Part shown: in pieces, positions 8,511 through 17,269 of the stretch
Position numbering within the stretch: position 1 is the stretch's first letter
Layout of the letters: each line of letters starts with the position of its first letter
Source: Eubacterium callanderi
GTDB lineage: Bacteria > Bacillota > Clostridia > Eubacteriales > Eubacteriaceae
Assembly (NCBI RefSeq): GCF_900142645.1
Contig: NZ_FRBP01000012.1
Coordinates: 62,001-126,000 of the forward strand
Direction of reading: 5' to 3'
Length of the DNA: 64,000 bases
Translations under genes and position numbers: made by a program
The notes under the pieces: model-generated
The model's database searches: none
What the model saw: the letters and a program-made list of their open reading frames with translations, nothing else
Told to the model about the DNA's origin: nothing

Positions 8511-9272
8511 ATGGAAAAACAAGTCGTAGCAGTGGTCGAAGGTAAAGAAATTTACAATACCGACCTGGAAGCTTTAATACAACAATTACCTCAGGAGCAG
8601 CAGGGCCAGTTCCGTACAAAGGAAGGGCGCAGAAAATTACTCGAGGAGCTTGTTGCTCAGGAACTTTTCTATCTGGAAGGGAAGAAAGATCACGAGGACG
8701 AATCTGAAGAGTATCTCGCTCTGGTTGAGGATGCAAAAGAAAAGCTGCTGAAATCGCATATGATTGCCAAATTCATGAAAAATGTAGAAGTCAGCGATGA
8801 AGAGGTTAAAAAGTTTTATGATGAAAACCCCAAACAGTTCATCGCACCGGACAGCATCCGCGCCAGCCATATTTTACTGCCATCTGAACAGCAGGCCATT
8901 GATATTATTAAGGAAATCAAGGATGGAGGCAAAACCTTTGAAGAAGCCGCAAAAGCTTACTCTGTCTGCCCGTCAAGAGAACAGGGCGGCGATTTGAGTT
9001 ATTTCTCAAAAGGAAAGATGGTACCACAATTTGAAAATGCCGCCTTTGCTATGAAGGTTGGCGAAATGAGCGATGAACCTGTAAAAACAGACTTTGGCTG
9101 GCACATCATTAAGGTGACCGACAGCAAAACCTCTGAAACTATTCCTTACGATGTGGTAAAGGAGAGCGCCCGCCAGTATCTTCTTGAGCAAAAACAAAAC
9201 CGCGCTTTCCTTGATCGTGTCGATGAACTAAAAAAAGAATATGATGTCGATGTAAAAATCGGCTTATTCTAA
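8511..9272 (+). CDS. Cytoplasmic parvulin-type peptidylprolyl isomerase
   Basis: A 253-residue protein. A SurA/PrsA-like N-terminal helical region covers residues 1-105, and a rotamase (PpiC) domain covers about 112-210. The rotamase shows ASHILLPSEQQA, SVCPSREQGGDLSYFSKGKMVPQFENAAF and TDFGWHIIKV, all diagnostic parvulin segments. Unlike PrsA there is no signal peptide or lipobox, so it should stay in the cytoplasm and act as a folding helper. AGAAGGAG precedes the ATG. It has its own promoter and a clear terminator, so it is monocistronic. Confidence 0.85.
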   Translation: MEKQVVAVVEGKEIYNTDLEALIQQLPQEQQGQFRTKEGRRKLLEELVAQELFYLEGKKDHEDESEEYLALVEDAKEKLLKSHMIAKFMKNVEVSDEEVKKFYDENPKQFIAPDSIRASHILLPSEQQAIDIIKEIKDGGKTFEEAAKAYSVCPSREQGGDLSYFSKGKMVPQFENAAFAMKVGEMSDEPVKTDFGWHIIKVTDSKTSETIPYDVVKESARQYLLEQKQNRAFLDRVDELKKEYDVDVKIGLF

Positions 9273-9275
9273 TTT

Positions 9276-9310
9276 AAAGGCCTGGCTTTCTGCTCAGGCC
9301 TTTTCTTTTT
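9276..9310 (+). terminator. Intrinsic terminator
   Basis: AAAGGCCTG pairs with CAGGCCTTT around the loop GCTTTCTGCT, followed by TTCTTTTTC. It also lies just beyond the 3' end of the convergent MATE gene and may serve both strands. Confidence 0.8.
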
Positions 9311-9319
9311 CAATCTTTT

Positions 9320-10642
9320 TTACTGTTCAATGGAAATTCTTTTTATCAAGAGTACACCTATTCCAAGCGAGATAAACTCTGTTAAGGGTACTGCCATCCA
9401 GATGCCTGTCACACCCCATAAAAGCGGCAGCACAGTGACTAAAAACAAATTGAAAACACAGCCTCTAAACAGACACAGGCCTAAAGAAATCCTCGGCCGT
9501 ACAACTGCCTGAAAATAATTGATAATGAACATGTTGGTTCCTGTAACAAAAAAACCAATAAAATAAATGCGTATGGCCGTTGCAGACAGCGCCAGTACTT
9601 CCGGTGAGGGGTTTAAAAAAATATAGGTAAACAGATCCGGCATCAAAAGCCCAAGAAGCGCCGGCAAAGCACAAACGGCTAGAGCTGTCCTCACCCCCAG
9701 AGCCCGCACTTCGTAGATACGGTCAAACTTTCCAGCGCCATAATTGGTTGACAAAATTGGCTGAGCTGCCTGGCTGACACCATTACTTAAAGCGGTGACC
9801 ACAAAGGCCGTATTTGTAATAACACCATAAGCACTGACGCCAATCTCTCCCACATAGCGTAAAAGCTGATGGTTAAACGCGAAAATAACAATACCAGCTG
9901 AAATTTCAATCAGAAAGCTGGTAAAGCCATTGGCAAAAACAGCTTTGAAAAAAGATAATCTCAGTCCTCCAAAACAAAACCGCAGCCCGTTTTGCCTGGA
10001 AAAGAAATGCGAAATCAGGATACAATCTGTTAATACAGATCCCATAACGCTGGCCAGTGCAGCGCCGGACATTCCCATCTGAAAGGGAAAAACCAGCAGT
10101 ATATCAAAGATAATATTAAACACACCGCCCGCGATAACAGCCGCCATTGCACGCCTGGGCGCACCATCATTTCGGACAAAGGCCTGTAAAAATGATGAAA
10201 AGCTAAAGATCAGTGCACCACCTGCAATATAAGGGGCATATTCCATGATGTATGGCATGGTAACAGCGGTTCCACCTAAGAAAAGCATGATGTTTTCCCC
10301 AAAGGCAAAGAAAAGCGATATATAAACAATCCCTGCCAGCAGATTAAGGATAAAGGCAGTGGTAAAATACTGCTGTCCCTTTTTCTCTTCTCCCCGCCCC
10401 CGGCTGATCGACATCAGCACAGAGCCGCCCACACCAAACAACAGGCCGGTTCCAAAAACAAGGTTAAAGACAGGCAGAACAATGTTTAAGGCAGCCATTG
10501 CTTCTGTGCCGATACCTTTTCCTATAATAATTGTATCGGCTAAAATATAAATAGAAGTTACCATCGTCCCACTGACCGCCGGAAGCAGATAGTGAAAGAA
10601 CATCTTTGGAACAGGCTGTTTAACCAGTTGGTTTTTATCCAT
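9320..10642 (-). CDS. MATE family efflux transporter
   Basis: A 440-residue integral membrane protein with about twelve hydrophobic segments. It begins MDKNQLVKQPVPKMFFHYLLPA and carries the duplicated MATE architecture (GTGLLFGVGGSVLMS region; VSQAAQPILSTNYGAGKFDR in the second half). MATE proteins export cationic drugs or metabolites using Na+ or H+. GGGAGAATAAA precedes the ATG. It appears monocistronic; no neighbouring gene points to a substrate. Confidence 0.85.
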   Translation of the reverse strand: MDKNQLVKQPVPKMFFHYLLPAVSGTMVTSIYILADTIIIGKGIGTEAMAALNIVLPVFNLVFGTGLLFGVGGSVLMSISRGRGEEKKGQQYFTTAFILNLLAGIVYISLFFAFGENIMLFLGGTAVTMPYIMEYAPYIAGGALIFSFSSFLQAFVRNDGAPRRAMAAVIAGGVFNIIFDILLVFPFQMGMSGAALASVMGSVLTDCILISHFFSRQNGLRFCFGGLRLSFFKAVFANGFTSFLIEISAGIVIFAFNHQLLRYVGEIGVSAYGVITNTAFVVTALSNGVSQAAQPILSTNYGAGKFDRIYEVRALGVRTALAVCALPALLGLLMPDLFTYIFLNPSPEVLALSATAIRIYFIGFFVTGTNMFIINYFQAVVRPRISLGLCLFRGCVFNLFLVTVLPLLWGVTGIWMAVPLTEFISLGIGVLLIKRISIEQ

Positions 10643-11111
10643 TTTATTCTCCCTTTAGGGCCATTTACCATTAATCAGCAGACCCGTTAGTTTTTGTTAA
10701 TCTTTCAAAATTATAACATAAGCCTTTACGATACGGAAAATTTTTTTCTTTAACTACAAAAAGACCGCTGATGCGGAAAAGCAACAGCGGCCTTTTTGGT
10801 TGTCCGAGATTATCAAAGATAAGGGTTTGGTATGATATTGCAATGTTTATATACCCTGATCAACAGTATTTAAACATTTATAAATTTAAAAAGATGATGA
10901 GATCGCGCAAAATCTTCCAGAACGATTGAGTCACTGTTAACAGTGGCATAAACGCATCCGGCAGCAGATAAACTCCAAACTTTTCAATTCCAGGGTCCTG
11001 TTTATGGCTTTTTCTATTCTTTTTCTTAAAATTTTATCTTTCACCTGGAAGATCATACAAGACACAAGCCAGCACTTCTGCTAAAATAAAACCAGAAAGA
11101 GAGGCAATTAC
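10643..11111. other. Long intergenic region between MATE and AraC genes
   Basis: About 470 bases without a convincing gene. It holds the MATE upstream region (ATTATA on + at 10710-10715, giving TATAAT on -), a strong GC hairpin with A/T flanks (10758-10797), and a low-complexity stretch. On the minus strand about 10878-11033 there is an open frame of roughly 50 codons lacking any start codon, possibly a decayed gene fragment. The AraC ribosome binding site GAGAGG is at its right end. Confidence 0.5.
10758..10797. terminator. Bidirectional terminator-like hairpin
   Basis: AAAAAGACCGCTG pairs with CAGCGGCCTTTTT around ATGCGGAAAAGCAA, with an A-run on one side and a T-run on the other. No gene now ends at it, so it may be left from a lost gene or insulate the divergent MATE and AraC promoters. 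Confidence 0.6.
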
Positions 11112-11978
11112 ATGACATTTGAACAAGAACAGCGGCATGTTTACTATGATACAGATCTGAAAATTGAAGCATACCATCTGACTGGAATTGTACAGCCATT
11201 TCCCAATCATTTTCATGATTATTACGTTATCGGCTTTGTAGAAGGCGGACGACGGCATCTGTGGTGCAGAGATCGGGAGTATGACCTGAGCGCCGGTGAT
11301 CTGGTGCTCTTTAATCCAAGAGACAGCCACCGTTGTTCCCCAAGGAACGGAGAAATCCTGGACTACAGAGCTGTCAATATTCCTGCTGATATCATGAAAA
11401 GCGCTGCTCACGAGGTTACCGGCCAGCCCTACACACCGTTTTTTACCCAAAACGTCGTCTATCAGAGTGACATTACCTCTGCCTTAAATGATCTTTATAC
11501 AGGGATTGTCGAGATTTCATCACGCTTTGAAAAGGAGGAGGCTTTCTTTCTGCTTTTGGAACAAATTTTTCGTGAATACAGTTCCCCCTTTGAACAGAGC
11601 AGCACCGCCGAGCCTGATAATAAAATCAAAGCCGTCTGTGCCTATATGGAGGATCACTTTTCTGACAATATTTCCCTGGACGATTTAACGGCTCTTGCCG
11701 GGCTCAGCAAGTCTTATTTTTTGCTGCTGTTCACAAAACAGGTTGGCGTCTCCCCATACCGTTATCTTCAGTCAATTCGTATTGAGCGGGCTAAAAAGCT
11801 GCTGGAACAGGGTATACCGCCCATTGACACCGCTGCCATGACTGGCTTTTCTGACCAGAGCCACTTTTCCCGTTTTTTTAAGGATTTCATTGGGCTGACA
11901 CCCAGACAATACCAGAAAATCTTCCAGACAGATAAGCATTCAAAGAAAGAGGCTTCTACCAATGAACACGAACATTAA
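11112..11978 (+). CDS. AraC family transcriptional regulator (cupin + two HTH)
   Basis: A 288-residue regulator. The N-terminal cupin sensor (about residues 15-160) contains FPNHFHDYYVIGFVEGG and LSAGDLVLFNPRDSHRC. The C-terminal AraC DNA-binding domain (about 185-280) shows NISLDDLTALAGLSKSYF and GFSDQSHFSRFFKDFIGLTP. This layout is common for regulators of a neighbouring exporter. The EamA transporter gene begins inside its last codons (17-base overlap), so the two are co-expressed and the transporter is probably the target. The effector is unknown. Confidence 0.85.
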   Translation: MTFEQEQRHVYYDTDLKIEAYHLTGIVQPFPNHFHDYYVIGFVEGGRRHLWCRDREYDLSAGDLVLFNPRDSHRCSPRNGEILDYRAVNIPADIMKSAAHEVTGQPYTPFFTQNVVYQSDITSALNDLYTGIVEISSRFEKEEAFFLLLEQIFREYSSPFEQSSTAEPDNKIKAVCAYMEDHFSDNISLDDLTALAGLSKSYFLLLFTKQVGVSPYRYLQSIRIERAKKLLEQGIPPIDTAAMTGFSDQSHFSRFFKDFIGLTPRQYQKIFQTDKHSKKEASTNEHEH

Positions 11979-12897
11979 GAGTACATCCTTTGGCCACATT
12001 GCTGCCTTTTTTACCATTGTCATCTGGGGAACTACCTTTATCGCCACAAAAGTGCTGCTGCGAGTGCTTACGCCTGTTGAAATTCTGTTTTGCCGCTTTT
12101 TTCTTGGTTATCTGATTTTATGGCTGGTCACACCCAAAGGCCTCAGGCTAGACAACCGCAGACAGGAATTCTATTTTATGGCTGCCGGTCTTCTCGGCGT
12201 CACGCTTTACTTTCTTTTGGAAAATTTTGCCCTCACCCTTACTCTGGCGGCAAATGTCGGGGTAATCATTGCCATTGCGCCTTTTTTCACCGCACTGTTT
12301 GATTACTTTTTCCTTCATGGAGAACGGCCCGGGCCGCGGTTTTTCATCGGGTTTATCGTGGCGATTACAGGCATCTGCCTGATCAGCTTCCGCGGTGACA
12401 ATACCGTACAGCTTAACCCGGCAGGTGATCTGCTGGCCATTACCGCTGCTGTCGTCTGGGCTGGTTACTCAACCTTCACCAAAAAAATCAGCAGCTTTGG
12501 CTATGGAACCATTCTGACTACCCGAAGAATCTTTTTCTATGGGCTGCTTTTTATGGTTCCCGCCCTGTTTATTTTTGGTTTCCATCTGGATCTCTCGGTT
12601 TTTATTGAGTTTAAAAATCTAGCAAATATTTTATTCCTGGGCTTTGGCGCATCAGCGCTCTGCTTTGTCACCTGGAACCTGGCCGTTAAGCTCCTGGGTC
12701 CAGTCAAGACCAGTGTATATATTTATATGGTCCCGGTCATTACGGTTGTTACCTCTGTCATTATTCTTCATGAGCACATTACCCTGCCAGCTATTTTGGG
12801 CATTGGGCTAACCATTGCCGGCTTGTTTCTTTCAGAAAGCCGTCTTAATTTCAAGCGTCAGAAAATAGTAAATGAAAAGGAGGAGCTGCGCAGCTAA
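11962..12897 (+). CDS. DMT superfamily transporter (EamA, duplicated domain)
   Basis: A 311-residue membrane protein with ten predicted helices in two EamA repeats. The first begins GHIAAFFTIVIWGTTFIATKV; the second lies at about 150-290 (LLAITAAVVWAGYSTFTKK). Such proteins export metabolites, amino acids or toxic compounds. It is coupled to the AraC gene and ends in a hairpin that starts inside its last codons. Confidence 0.85.
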   Translation: MNTNIKSTSFGHIAAFFTIVIWGTTFIATKVLLRVLTPVEILFCRFFLGYLILWLVTPKGLRLDNRRQEFYFMAAGLLGVTLYFLLENFALTLTLAANVGVIIAIAPFFTALFDYFFLHGERPGPRFFIGFIVAITGICLISFRGDNTVQLNPAGDLLAITAAVVWAGYSTFTKKISSFGYGTILTTRRIFFYGLLFMVPALFIFGFHLDLSVFIEFKNLANILFLGFGASALCFVTWNLAVKLLGPVKTSVYIYMVPVITVVTSVIILHEHITLPAILGIGLTIAGLFLSESRLNFKRQKIVNEKEELRS

Positions 12898-12918
12898 GCA
12901 CGCAGCTCCTCCTTTTCT
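12875..12918. terminator. Bidirectional terminator between convergent EamA and sirtuin genes
   Basis: AAAAGGAGGAGCTGCG (12875-12890) pairs with CGCAGCTCCTCCTTTTC (12901-12917). The left arm overlaps the final codons of the EamA gene. A-rich and T-rich flanks make it usable from both sides. Confidence 0.8.
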
Positions 12919-12927
12919 GTGTCAGCG

Positions 12928-13656
12928 TCAGCATTCAACTTTGATCTGCTCCATAACCTTGCCAATGGCGTCGTGGATCGCCAGGGAAGCTTCTGATTCT
13001 CTGGCAGTGGCGTCCTTATTGATAACCACCAGATTCTTTCCTCTAAAATAGTCAATAAAACTGGCTGCCGGATAAACGACCAAAGATGTTCCGCCGATAA
13101 TCAGCGTATCCGCCTCACTGATTGCCTGCACGGCTTTCTGGATAGTATCTGAGTCAAGAGCCTCTTCATAAAGCACTACGTCTGGCTTGATCATTCCCCC
13201 GCAGGCGTCGCATTTTGGCACTCCATCCGCATTTATAACATAGACGGCGTCAAAAAACTTCCCACATTTTTGACAGTAATTGCGATGAATACTGCCGTGC
13301 AGCTCATAAACCGTCCTGCTACCTGCTGCCTGGTGCAGACCGTCGATATTTTGTGTCACCACAGCTTTAAGCTTTCCACATTTTTCAAGCTCTGCCAGCT
13401 TCATATGGGCAGCGTTTGGCTTAGCGTCCAAAAACATCATTTTGTTTTTATAAAAATCATAAAAGGCTTCTGTATGGTTTACGAAAAAGCTGTGGCTTAC
13501 CACTTGTTCAGGCGGATAGCGGTACTCCTGCATATAAAGACCATTACTGCTGCGAAAATCAGGAATCCCACTTTCTGTTGAGACACCCGCTCCGCCAAAA
13601 AATACAATGCTTTTGCCCTCATCAATAATTTTCTGCAATTGTTCAATCTGTTCCAT
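12928..13656 (-). CDS. Sir2 family NAD-dependent protein deacylase
   Basis: A 242-residue sirtuin. It has the NAD-binding GGAGVSTESGIPDFRS (21-36), TQNIDGLH (101-108), catalytic His120 in ELHG, and a Zn ribbon formed by C128/C131 and C149/C152. It removes acyl groups from protein lysines using NAD+, in the cytoplasm. In an acetogen rich in acetyl-phosphate and acetyl-CoA it may reverse non-enzymatic acetylation, which is inference. AGAGG precedes the ATG. It is a single gene. Confidence 0.9.
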   Translation of the reverse strand: MEQIEQLQKIIDEGKSIVFFGGAGVSTESGIPDFRSSNGLYMQEYRYPPEQVVSHSFFVNHTEAFYDFYKNKMMFLDAKPNAAHMKLAELEKCGKLKAVVTQNIDGLHQAAGSRTVYELHGSIHRNYCQKCGKFFDAVYVINADGVPKCDACGGMIKPDVVLYEEALDSDTIQKAVQAISEADTLIIGGTSLVVYPAASFIDYFRGKNLVVINKDATARESEASLAIHDAIGKVMEQIKVEC

Positions 13657-13822
13657 GGCTAAAACCTCTTTTTATTTTTAGTATATCACACTTTATGATA
13701 AAAAAATCAATCATTTCTACTAAAAGAGTGATAAACCATCCTTCTCTACTGTATAAGGATCTTGAAATATGGTATAATAACAACATTTTTAAAATCCAAT
13801 TTTTCTTTCAGGAGAATTTTTT

Positions 13823-14500
13823 ATGAAAAAACAAACCATTGGCTTTGCCGCCCTGGCAATGCTGCAAAAAATATTAAGCCTGTCCTGTTTTTTAGTTGCA
13901 GCCGGGACTCTGGGCTGTATACGCGGCTGGATCTATTTTATTTTATATCTGATTATCATGGCTGGCACACTGGCTGTCCTGTTACACCGCAACCCAACCG
14001 CTCTGTCGTTTCCAGAAAAAAATGCAGAGAAAGCTTCCGGGAGCGATATCACCCTTCGCAATTTTTGCAGTCCTTTGTCTTTTTACGGCATTTACATCGT
14101 TGCCGGGCTGGAAGCACGGTTCCATTGGTCCTCGGTACCTCAGCCGGTTGTGGCTGCCGGACTTGTTCTCAGCGCTGTCGCCAACCTGCTGATGTCCTGG
14201 GCGCTGCTTTCAAACAAGTACTATGAAGCGGACACGCCGATGCTGAAGGATGCTCAGCCCGTAGTCTGTAGCAGTGGTCCCTACCGTTTTGTAAGACATC
14301 CCGGCTACCTCTTTATGAGCTTCTGGGCCGTCACTGTCGGGATGATTTTTGGGTGGGCCACTGGTATTGTGTCCGCGGTCATAGTCCTTCTGCTGATCCT
14401 GCGAACCTATTATGAGGATCAATCGCTGCTGGCCTCTTTCCCCGGCTATGTACGCTATGCCCAACAGGTAAAATACCGATTAATCCCATTTATCTGGTAA
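13823..14500 (+). CDS. Isoprenylcysteine carboxyl methyltransferase-like membrane protein
   Basis: A 225-residue membrane protein with about five helices. It carries the ICMT/PEMT signature GPYRFVRHPGYLFMSFW (about 152-168) and a late YYEDQSLLASFPGYVRYAQQVKYRLIPFIW tail typical of this family. Such proteins methylate isoprenylated cysteine or phospholipid substrates from SAM; the bacterial targets are largely unknown. CAGGAG precedes the ATG. It borders the left end of the integrative element, whose putative att repeat begins 8 bases after its stop. Confidence 0.75.
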   Translation: MKKQTIGFAALAMLQKILSLSCFLVAAGTLGCIRGWIYFILYLIIMAGTLAVLLHRNPTALSFPEKNAEKASGSDITLRNFCSPLSFYGIYIVAGLEARFHWSSVPQPVVAAGLVLSAVANLLMSWALLSNKYYEADTPMLKDAQPVVCSSGPYRFVRHPGYLFMSFWAVTVGMIFGWATGIVSAVIVLLLILRTYYEDQSLLASFPGYVRYAQQVKYRLIPFIW

Positions 14501-14507
14501 ACCTAAA

Positions 14508-14515
14508 ACCGTATT
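14508..14515. repeat. Candidate left attachment-site core (direct repeat, left copy)
   Basis: accgtatt at 14508-14515 is repeated in the same orientation at 25664-25671. It lies just after the chromosomal membrane-methyltransferase gene and before the integrase, where a left att would be expected. Eight bases can recur by chance, so the assignment rests on position. Confidence 0.4.
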
Positions 14516-14556
14516 TTGTCTGACCTCACGTTCCTCTTCTCTATTTTTCGGGGTTT

Positions 14557-14596
14557 TTAGCGATTTCGCTAATTTCTTCACCCCTTGATTCACCCC
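14557..14596. repeat. Inverted repeat and tandem TTCACCCC repeats next to the integrase
   Basis: TTAGCGATTTCGCTAA (14557-14572) is an inverted repeat. TTCACCCC then occurs twice in direct orientation (14577-14584 and 14589-14596), 12 bases apart. Short direct repeats beside an element end are typical of arm-type integrase binding sites. The same stretch could also terminate the minus-strand integrase transcript. Confidence 0.4.
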
Positions 14597-14607
14597 AAAC
14601 CAGGGGC

Positions 14608-15831
14608 CTATTCCGTCTTTAATAACCCGAGTTGTCTCTGTTCGAATGCTCCATTCACAACAGCGTACAACTCTTTTGGTCTATTATACTTCACTTTTGC
14701 ATATATGTCCATTGTGATTTTGCTGCTCTCATGACCAGCCAGATACTGCACTGTTTTCGGGTCCACAGATGCAGCGATCAGGTTGGTAATATAGGTATGA
14801 CGCAGCTCATGCGGTGTCACCTGAAAGTCCAATGTATATACAACCGTGTTGTTATGCTTAGCCTTTTCTCCAAGCACCGGCGTAACTGTATGCTTGATTT
14901 TCTCACCGTTCACATATCTCACATAAGTTCTCTCCTTGGTTGATCGTGTCACAATATACTGCCACACTCTCCTAAACTGTGTATAGGAAAGGGCCTCACC
15001 ACCTCTATTACACACCACAAACTCAGATTTCGACTGTTCCTTTGCTTCTCTTAAGCATTCAGTCAGACAATCTGGAAGTGGAATATCTCTTTTTGCAGCC
15101 TTCGTTTTCAGCTGTTCTGTAATAACCGGACGATTACGCTCTGTGTGCCAGGCTCTTTTCACAGAAAGATACGGCACCTCTTCATCAAGAAACACACAAT
15201 CCCATTTAAGTCCCAGAATTTCTTCTCGTCGAAGTCCAGCATAAAGCCCCAGCATTACAAACACATAAGGTGGCAGACCCTTGATCGCATCCAAAAGCAT
15301 TTCCACCTGCTCATCTGTCAATGGCGGTTTCTCCTTCTCCGGAACGCCTCCCCTGGAAGGGATTCTCTTCGTTGGATTTTCCCTGATTAAATGATTGTCC
15401 TCTGCTGAATAGAAAATGCACTTCAACAGCATCACCACGGAATGATATACCGATTCAGATTTTTTTGAAACCGGCACCAAAGCCATCTTGATATCATCCT
15501 GCGTCACATCTGCCATGTACATATGCCCCAGCGGCTGAACGATATAGTTTTTCACCTTTGACGTGTAATCTAACATTGTCGTATATCTGACATGGGCCGA
15601 CTGCATGTACAGCCATTTTTCAGCATACTCTTTTACTGTTGGTGTCTTCTGCCTGAAGATCTTGTCCTCGATCTGTCGATTAGCTTCTTCTACCTTATCA
15701 TAAAGTTCTTCCCTTGTTTTCCCATAAAGAGCAACTCTCTTTCCACCTGCATCTCGAATTCTAGTTCTATAATAAGTCACTCCGTTATGCACCACTGTTC
15801 CGTATTTCGGAATCTGACGTCTTCTAGCCAT
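14608..15831 (-). CDS. int: Tyrosine site-specific integrase
   Basis: A 407-residue integrase of the Tn916/ICE class. The N-terminal arm-binding domain (about 1-60) begins with a basic MARRRQIPKYG. A SAM-like core-binding domain covers about 65-165 and the catalytic domain about 175-400. Catalytic residues are visible: Arg in YAGLRREEILGLKW, HELRH, the His of AGHESS, and Tyr in TMDIYAKV. It catalyses integration and excision of the surrounding element. It lies at the left end, with candidate arm repeats downstream. Confidence 0.9.
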   Translation of the reverse strand: MARRRQIPKYGTVVHNGVTYYRTRIRDAGGKRVALYGKTREELYDKVEEANRQIEDKIFRQKTPTVKEYAEKWLYMQSAHVRYTTMLDYTSKVKNYIVQPLGHMYMADVTQDDIKMALVPVSKKSESVYHSVVMLLKCIFYSAEDNHLIRENPTKRIPSRGGVPEKEKPPLTDEQVEMLLDAIKGLPPYVFVMLGLYAGLRREEILGLKWDCVFLDEEVPYLSVKRAWHTERNRPVITEQLKTKAAKRDIPLPDCLTECLREAKEQSKSEFVVCNRGGEALSYTQFRRVWQYIVTRSTKERTYVRYVNGEKIKHTVTPVLGEKAKHNNTVVYTLDFQVTPHELRHTYITNLIAASVDPKTVQYLAGHESSKITMDIYAKVKYNRPKELYAVVNGAFEQRQLGLLKTE

Positions 15832-15906
15832 TACGTCCCTCCATTCTTCCCAGCACTGTAATTATTATTTAACATATGCCGGGAGTTCTATCCATGTTGT
15901 CGATTT

Positions 15907-16128
15907 CTATACTCTTCTCTTTCTGTAGGTTGGGTTATTATCCAAAGGTCTTGCACGATGGGTGCAGCGAGCAACGTATTCCTGTAATGCTCTCTCTGTA
16001 AAATACACACAACCATTTTCTACATACTGCACATAGGTGATATGACCACAGCTACGTGCCTGATCCAGTGCTGTAACACTGATTCCCAATATTTTTGCAG
16101 CCTCTTTTCGGCTAATTAATTTTTCCAT
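15907..16128 (-). CDS. Excisionase-like helix-turn-helix protein
   Basis: About 73 residues from the ATG at 16128, which has AGAGGT 8 bases upstream; the frame stays open further but without a good RBS. MEKLISRKEAAKILGISVTALDQ is a MerR/Xis-type winged HTH start, and the protein ends in a basic tail. Placed directly upstream of the integrase, it fits an excisionase that directs the integrase toward excision. It could alternatively be a simple DNA-binding regulator. Confidence 0.7.
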   Translation of the reverse strand: MEKLISRKEAAKILGISVTALDQARSCGHITYVQYVENGCVYFTERALQEYVARCTHRARPLDNNPTYRKRRV

Positions 16129-16288
16129 TCTATGTACCTCTTTCTCAGTTATTGTTTCTGGAACCGGAAGCTCTCGCATCCACACTACGATAGCTCCGGA
16201 AACCTTGCCAGGTTCTTGACCCCTCTATATAATCTGTGGTCACGTTTTTTTGACTGCATCTCCACTTTTATGAAACTTTTTTTGCTTT

Positions 16289-16717
16289 TTAGAATAATTC
16301 TCGGAGTAATTCTACGATTTTGTGCATTCTTGTATTGGCCTGCTTTTTGGAAAGTCCATAACGGACACAGAGTGCATCCAGAAATTTTCCTTCTCCCTTG
16401 CCTTCAAAGTATTCTATGATGAAGCAGCTGTCTTCCTCGTCAAGCATAGCTAACACCTCATGCAGGCGTTCCAGCTGCAGCTTGTGCATTACAATCTCCT
16501 CGACATCCATATCAGGATCGGCCATCTCAAAGCTTCCAACCTCTCCATCCGGTCCCATCATTGCATCCGAAGACAGAATCTCAACGCCATATTTTTCTCT
16601 TGCCTGTTCCTCTCTGTATTTTGCCTGGGTTAATGCGTGGAGCCCGTTGTCAATCTTTTTGATGTGCTCCTCTGTTAAATTCTCGTTTCTGCAGATTCTT
16701 TCGTATTTGTAGATCAT
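16289..16717 (-). CDS. Sigma-70-like regulatory protein of a mobile element
   Basis: About 142 residues from the ATG at 16717, preceded by GGAAAGGAC; a longer frame to 16816 lacks an RBS. The N-terminal half is charged and helical. The C-terminal half has a sigma region 4-like HTH (VLAMLDEEDSCFIIEYFEG, then LCVRYGLSKKQANTRMHKIVELLR). Similar small sigma-like proteins regulate conjugative transposons. It probably controls int/xis transcription, which is inference from position. Confidence 0.65.
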   Translation of the reverse strand: MIYKYERICRNENLTEEHIKKIDNGLHALTQAKYREEQAREKYGVEILSSDAMMGPDGEVGSFEMADPDMDVEEIVMHKLQLERLHEVLAMLDEEDSCFIIEYFEGKGEGKFLDALCVRYGLSKKQANTRMHKIVELLRELF

Positions 16718-16762
16718 AAAAGTCCTTTCCCAAGCATTTGCCGGGATCAGGACTTCTACTGA

Positions 16763-16896
16763 CCGTACGAAGCAATCGATATTGGAGCTGGCAGCAAAAC
16801 AAGCATTTTTGAGCATAAAGAAAAGCGCCGTCGAAATAAGTCAAATAAAAGGATATGGTTATCCCATTATTCAATGACTTGCTTCGTACGGCGCTT
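16763..16896. repeat. Nested inverted repeats upstream of the sigma-like gene
   Basis: CCGTACGAAGCAA (16763-16775) is exactly complementary to TTGCTTCGTACGG (16879-16891). The same right arm, extended to TGACTTGCTTCGTACGGCGCTT (16875-16896 in full), also pairs imperfectly with 16823-16843 (AAGCGCCGTCGAAATAAGTCA). One right arm therefore has two alternative left partners, as in a regulatory switch or a set of operators. No gene overlaps it. Confidence 0.6.
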
Positions 16897-16975
16897 GGTA
16901 GATTATCCGATCAATGACCGGCTCCGCTTGCTCGATTAAAAGTTCGTAATTGTTATTTTGTTTCTTATTTGATTG

Positions 16976-17269
16976 TTAGCGAATCATGCCTCTTTTCTGA
17001 TACGGACCGGTATAAGCATAATTCTTTCTTTTCATCCTGCGGAAATATGCAGGACTTAAGGGTCCTTCAAATTTACACTTGCGACATCTGACATAGACAA
17101 CCTCGGTCTGAGTCAGTGGTACATCCGTCACCTTGAAGCCACAGATTGGACATCGCATTTCGCGGGAACCAACCTCCTCAGCAGCTTCCATAGATAATAG
17201 AAGCTTTCGCTGAATATCTTCACAGGGAATCGGATACTTTGGGTTAAATCTTAATGTTGCCTGATTCAA
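16976..17269 (-). CDS. Small zinc-ribbon protein of the element
   Basis: A 97-residue protein with two CxxC pairs (MRCPICGF near residue 41 and VRCRKCKFEG near residue 63) separated by about 20 residues, a classic zinc ribbon. A basic C-terminal tail follows. Its ATG overlaps the ImmA gene stop by 4 bases (ATGA), so it is translated with it. Function unknown; small Zn-ribbon proteins are common in phage and ICE operons. Confidence 0.6.
   Translation of the reverse strand: MNQATLRFNPKYPIPCEDIQRKLLLSMEAAEEVGSREMRCPICGFKVTDVPLTQTEVVYVRCRKCKFEGPLSPAYFRRMKRKNYAYTGPYQKRGMIR

Noticed and set aside
10878-11033. A minus-strand frame in the MATE-AraC gap with protein-like sequence (EKFGVYLLPDAF)
   Set aside because: It has no start codon after the upstream stop and no RBS. 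I keep it only as a possible gene scar.
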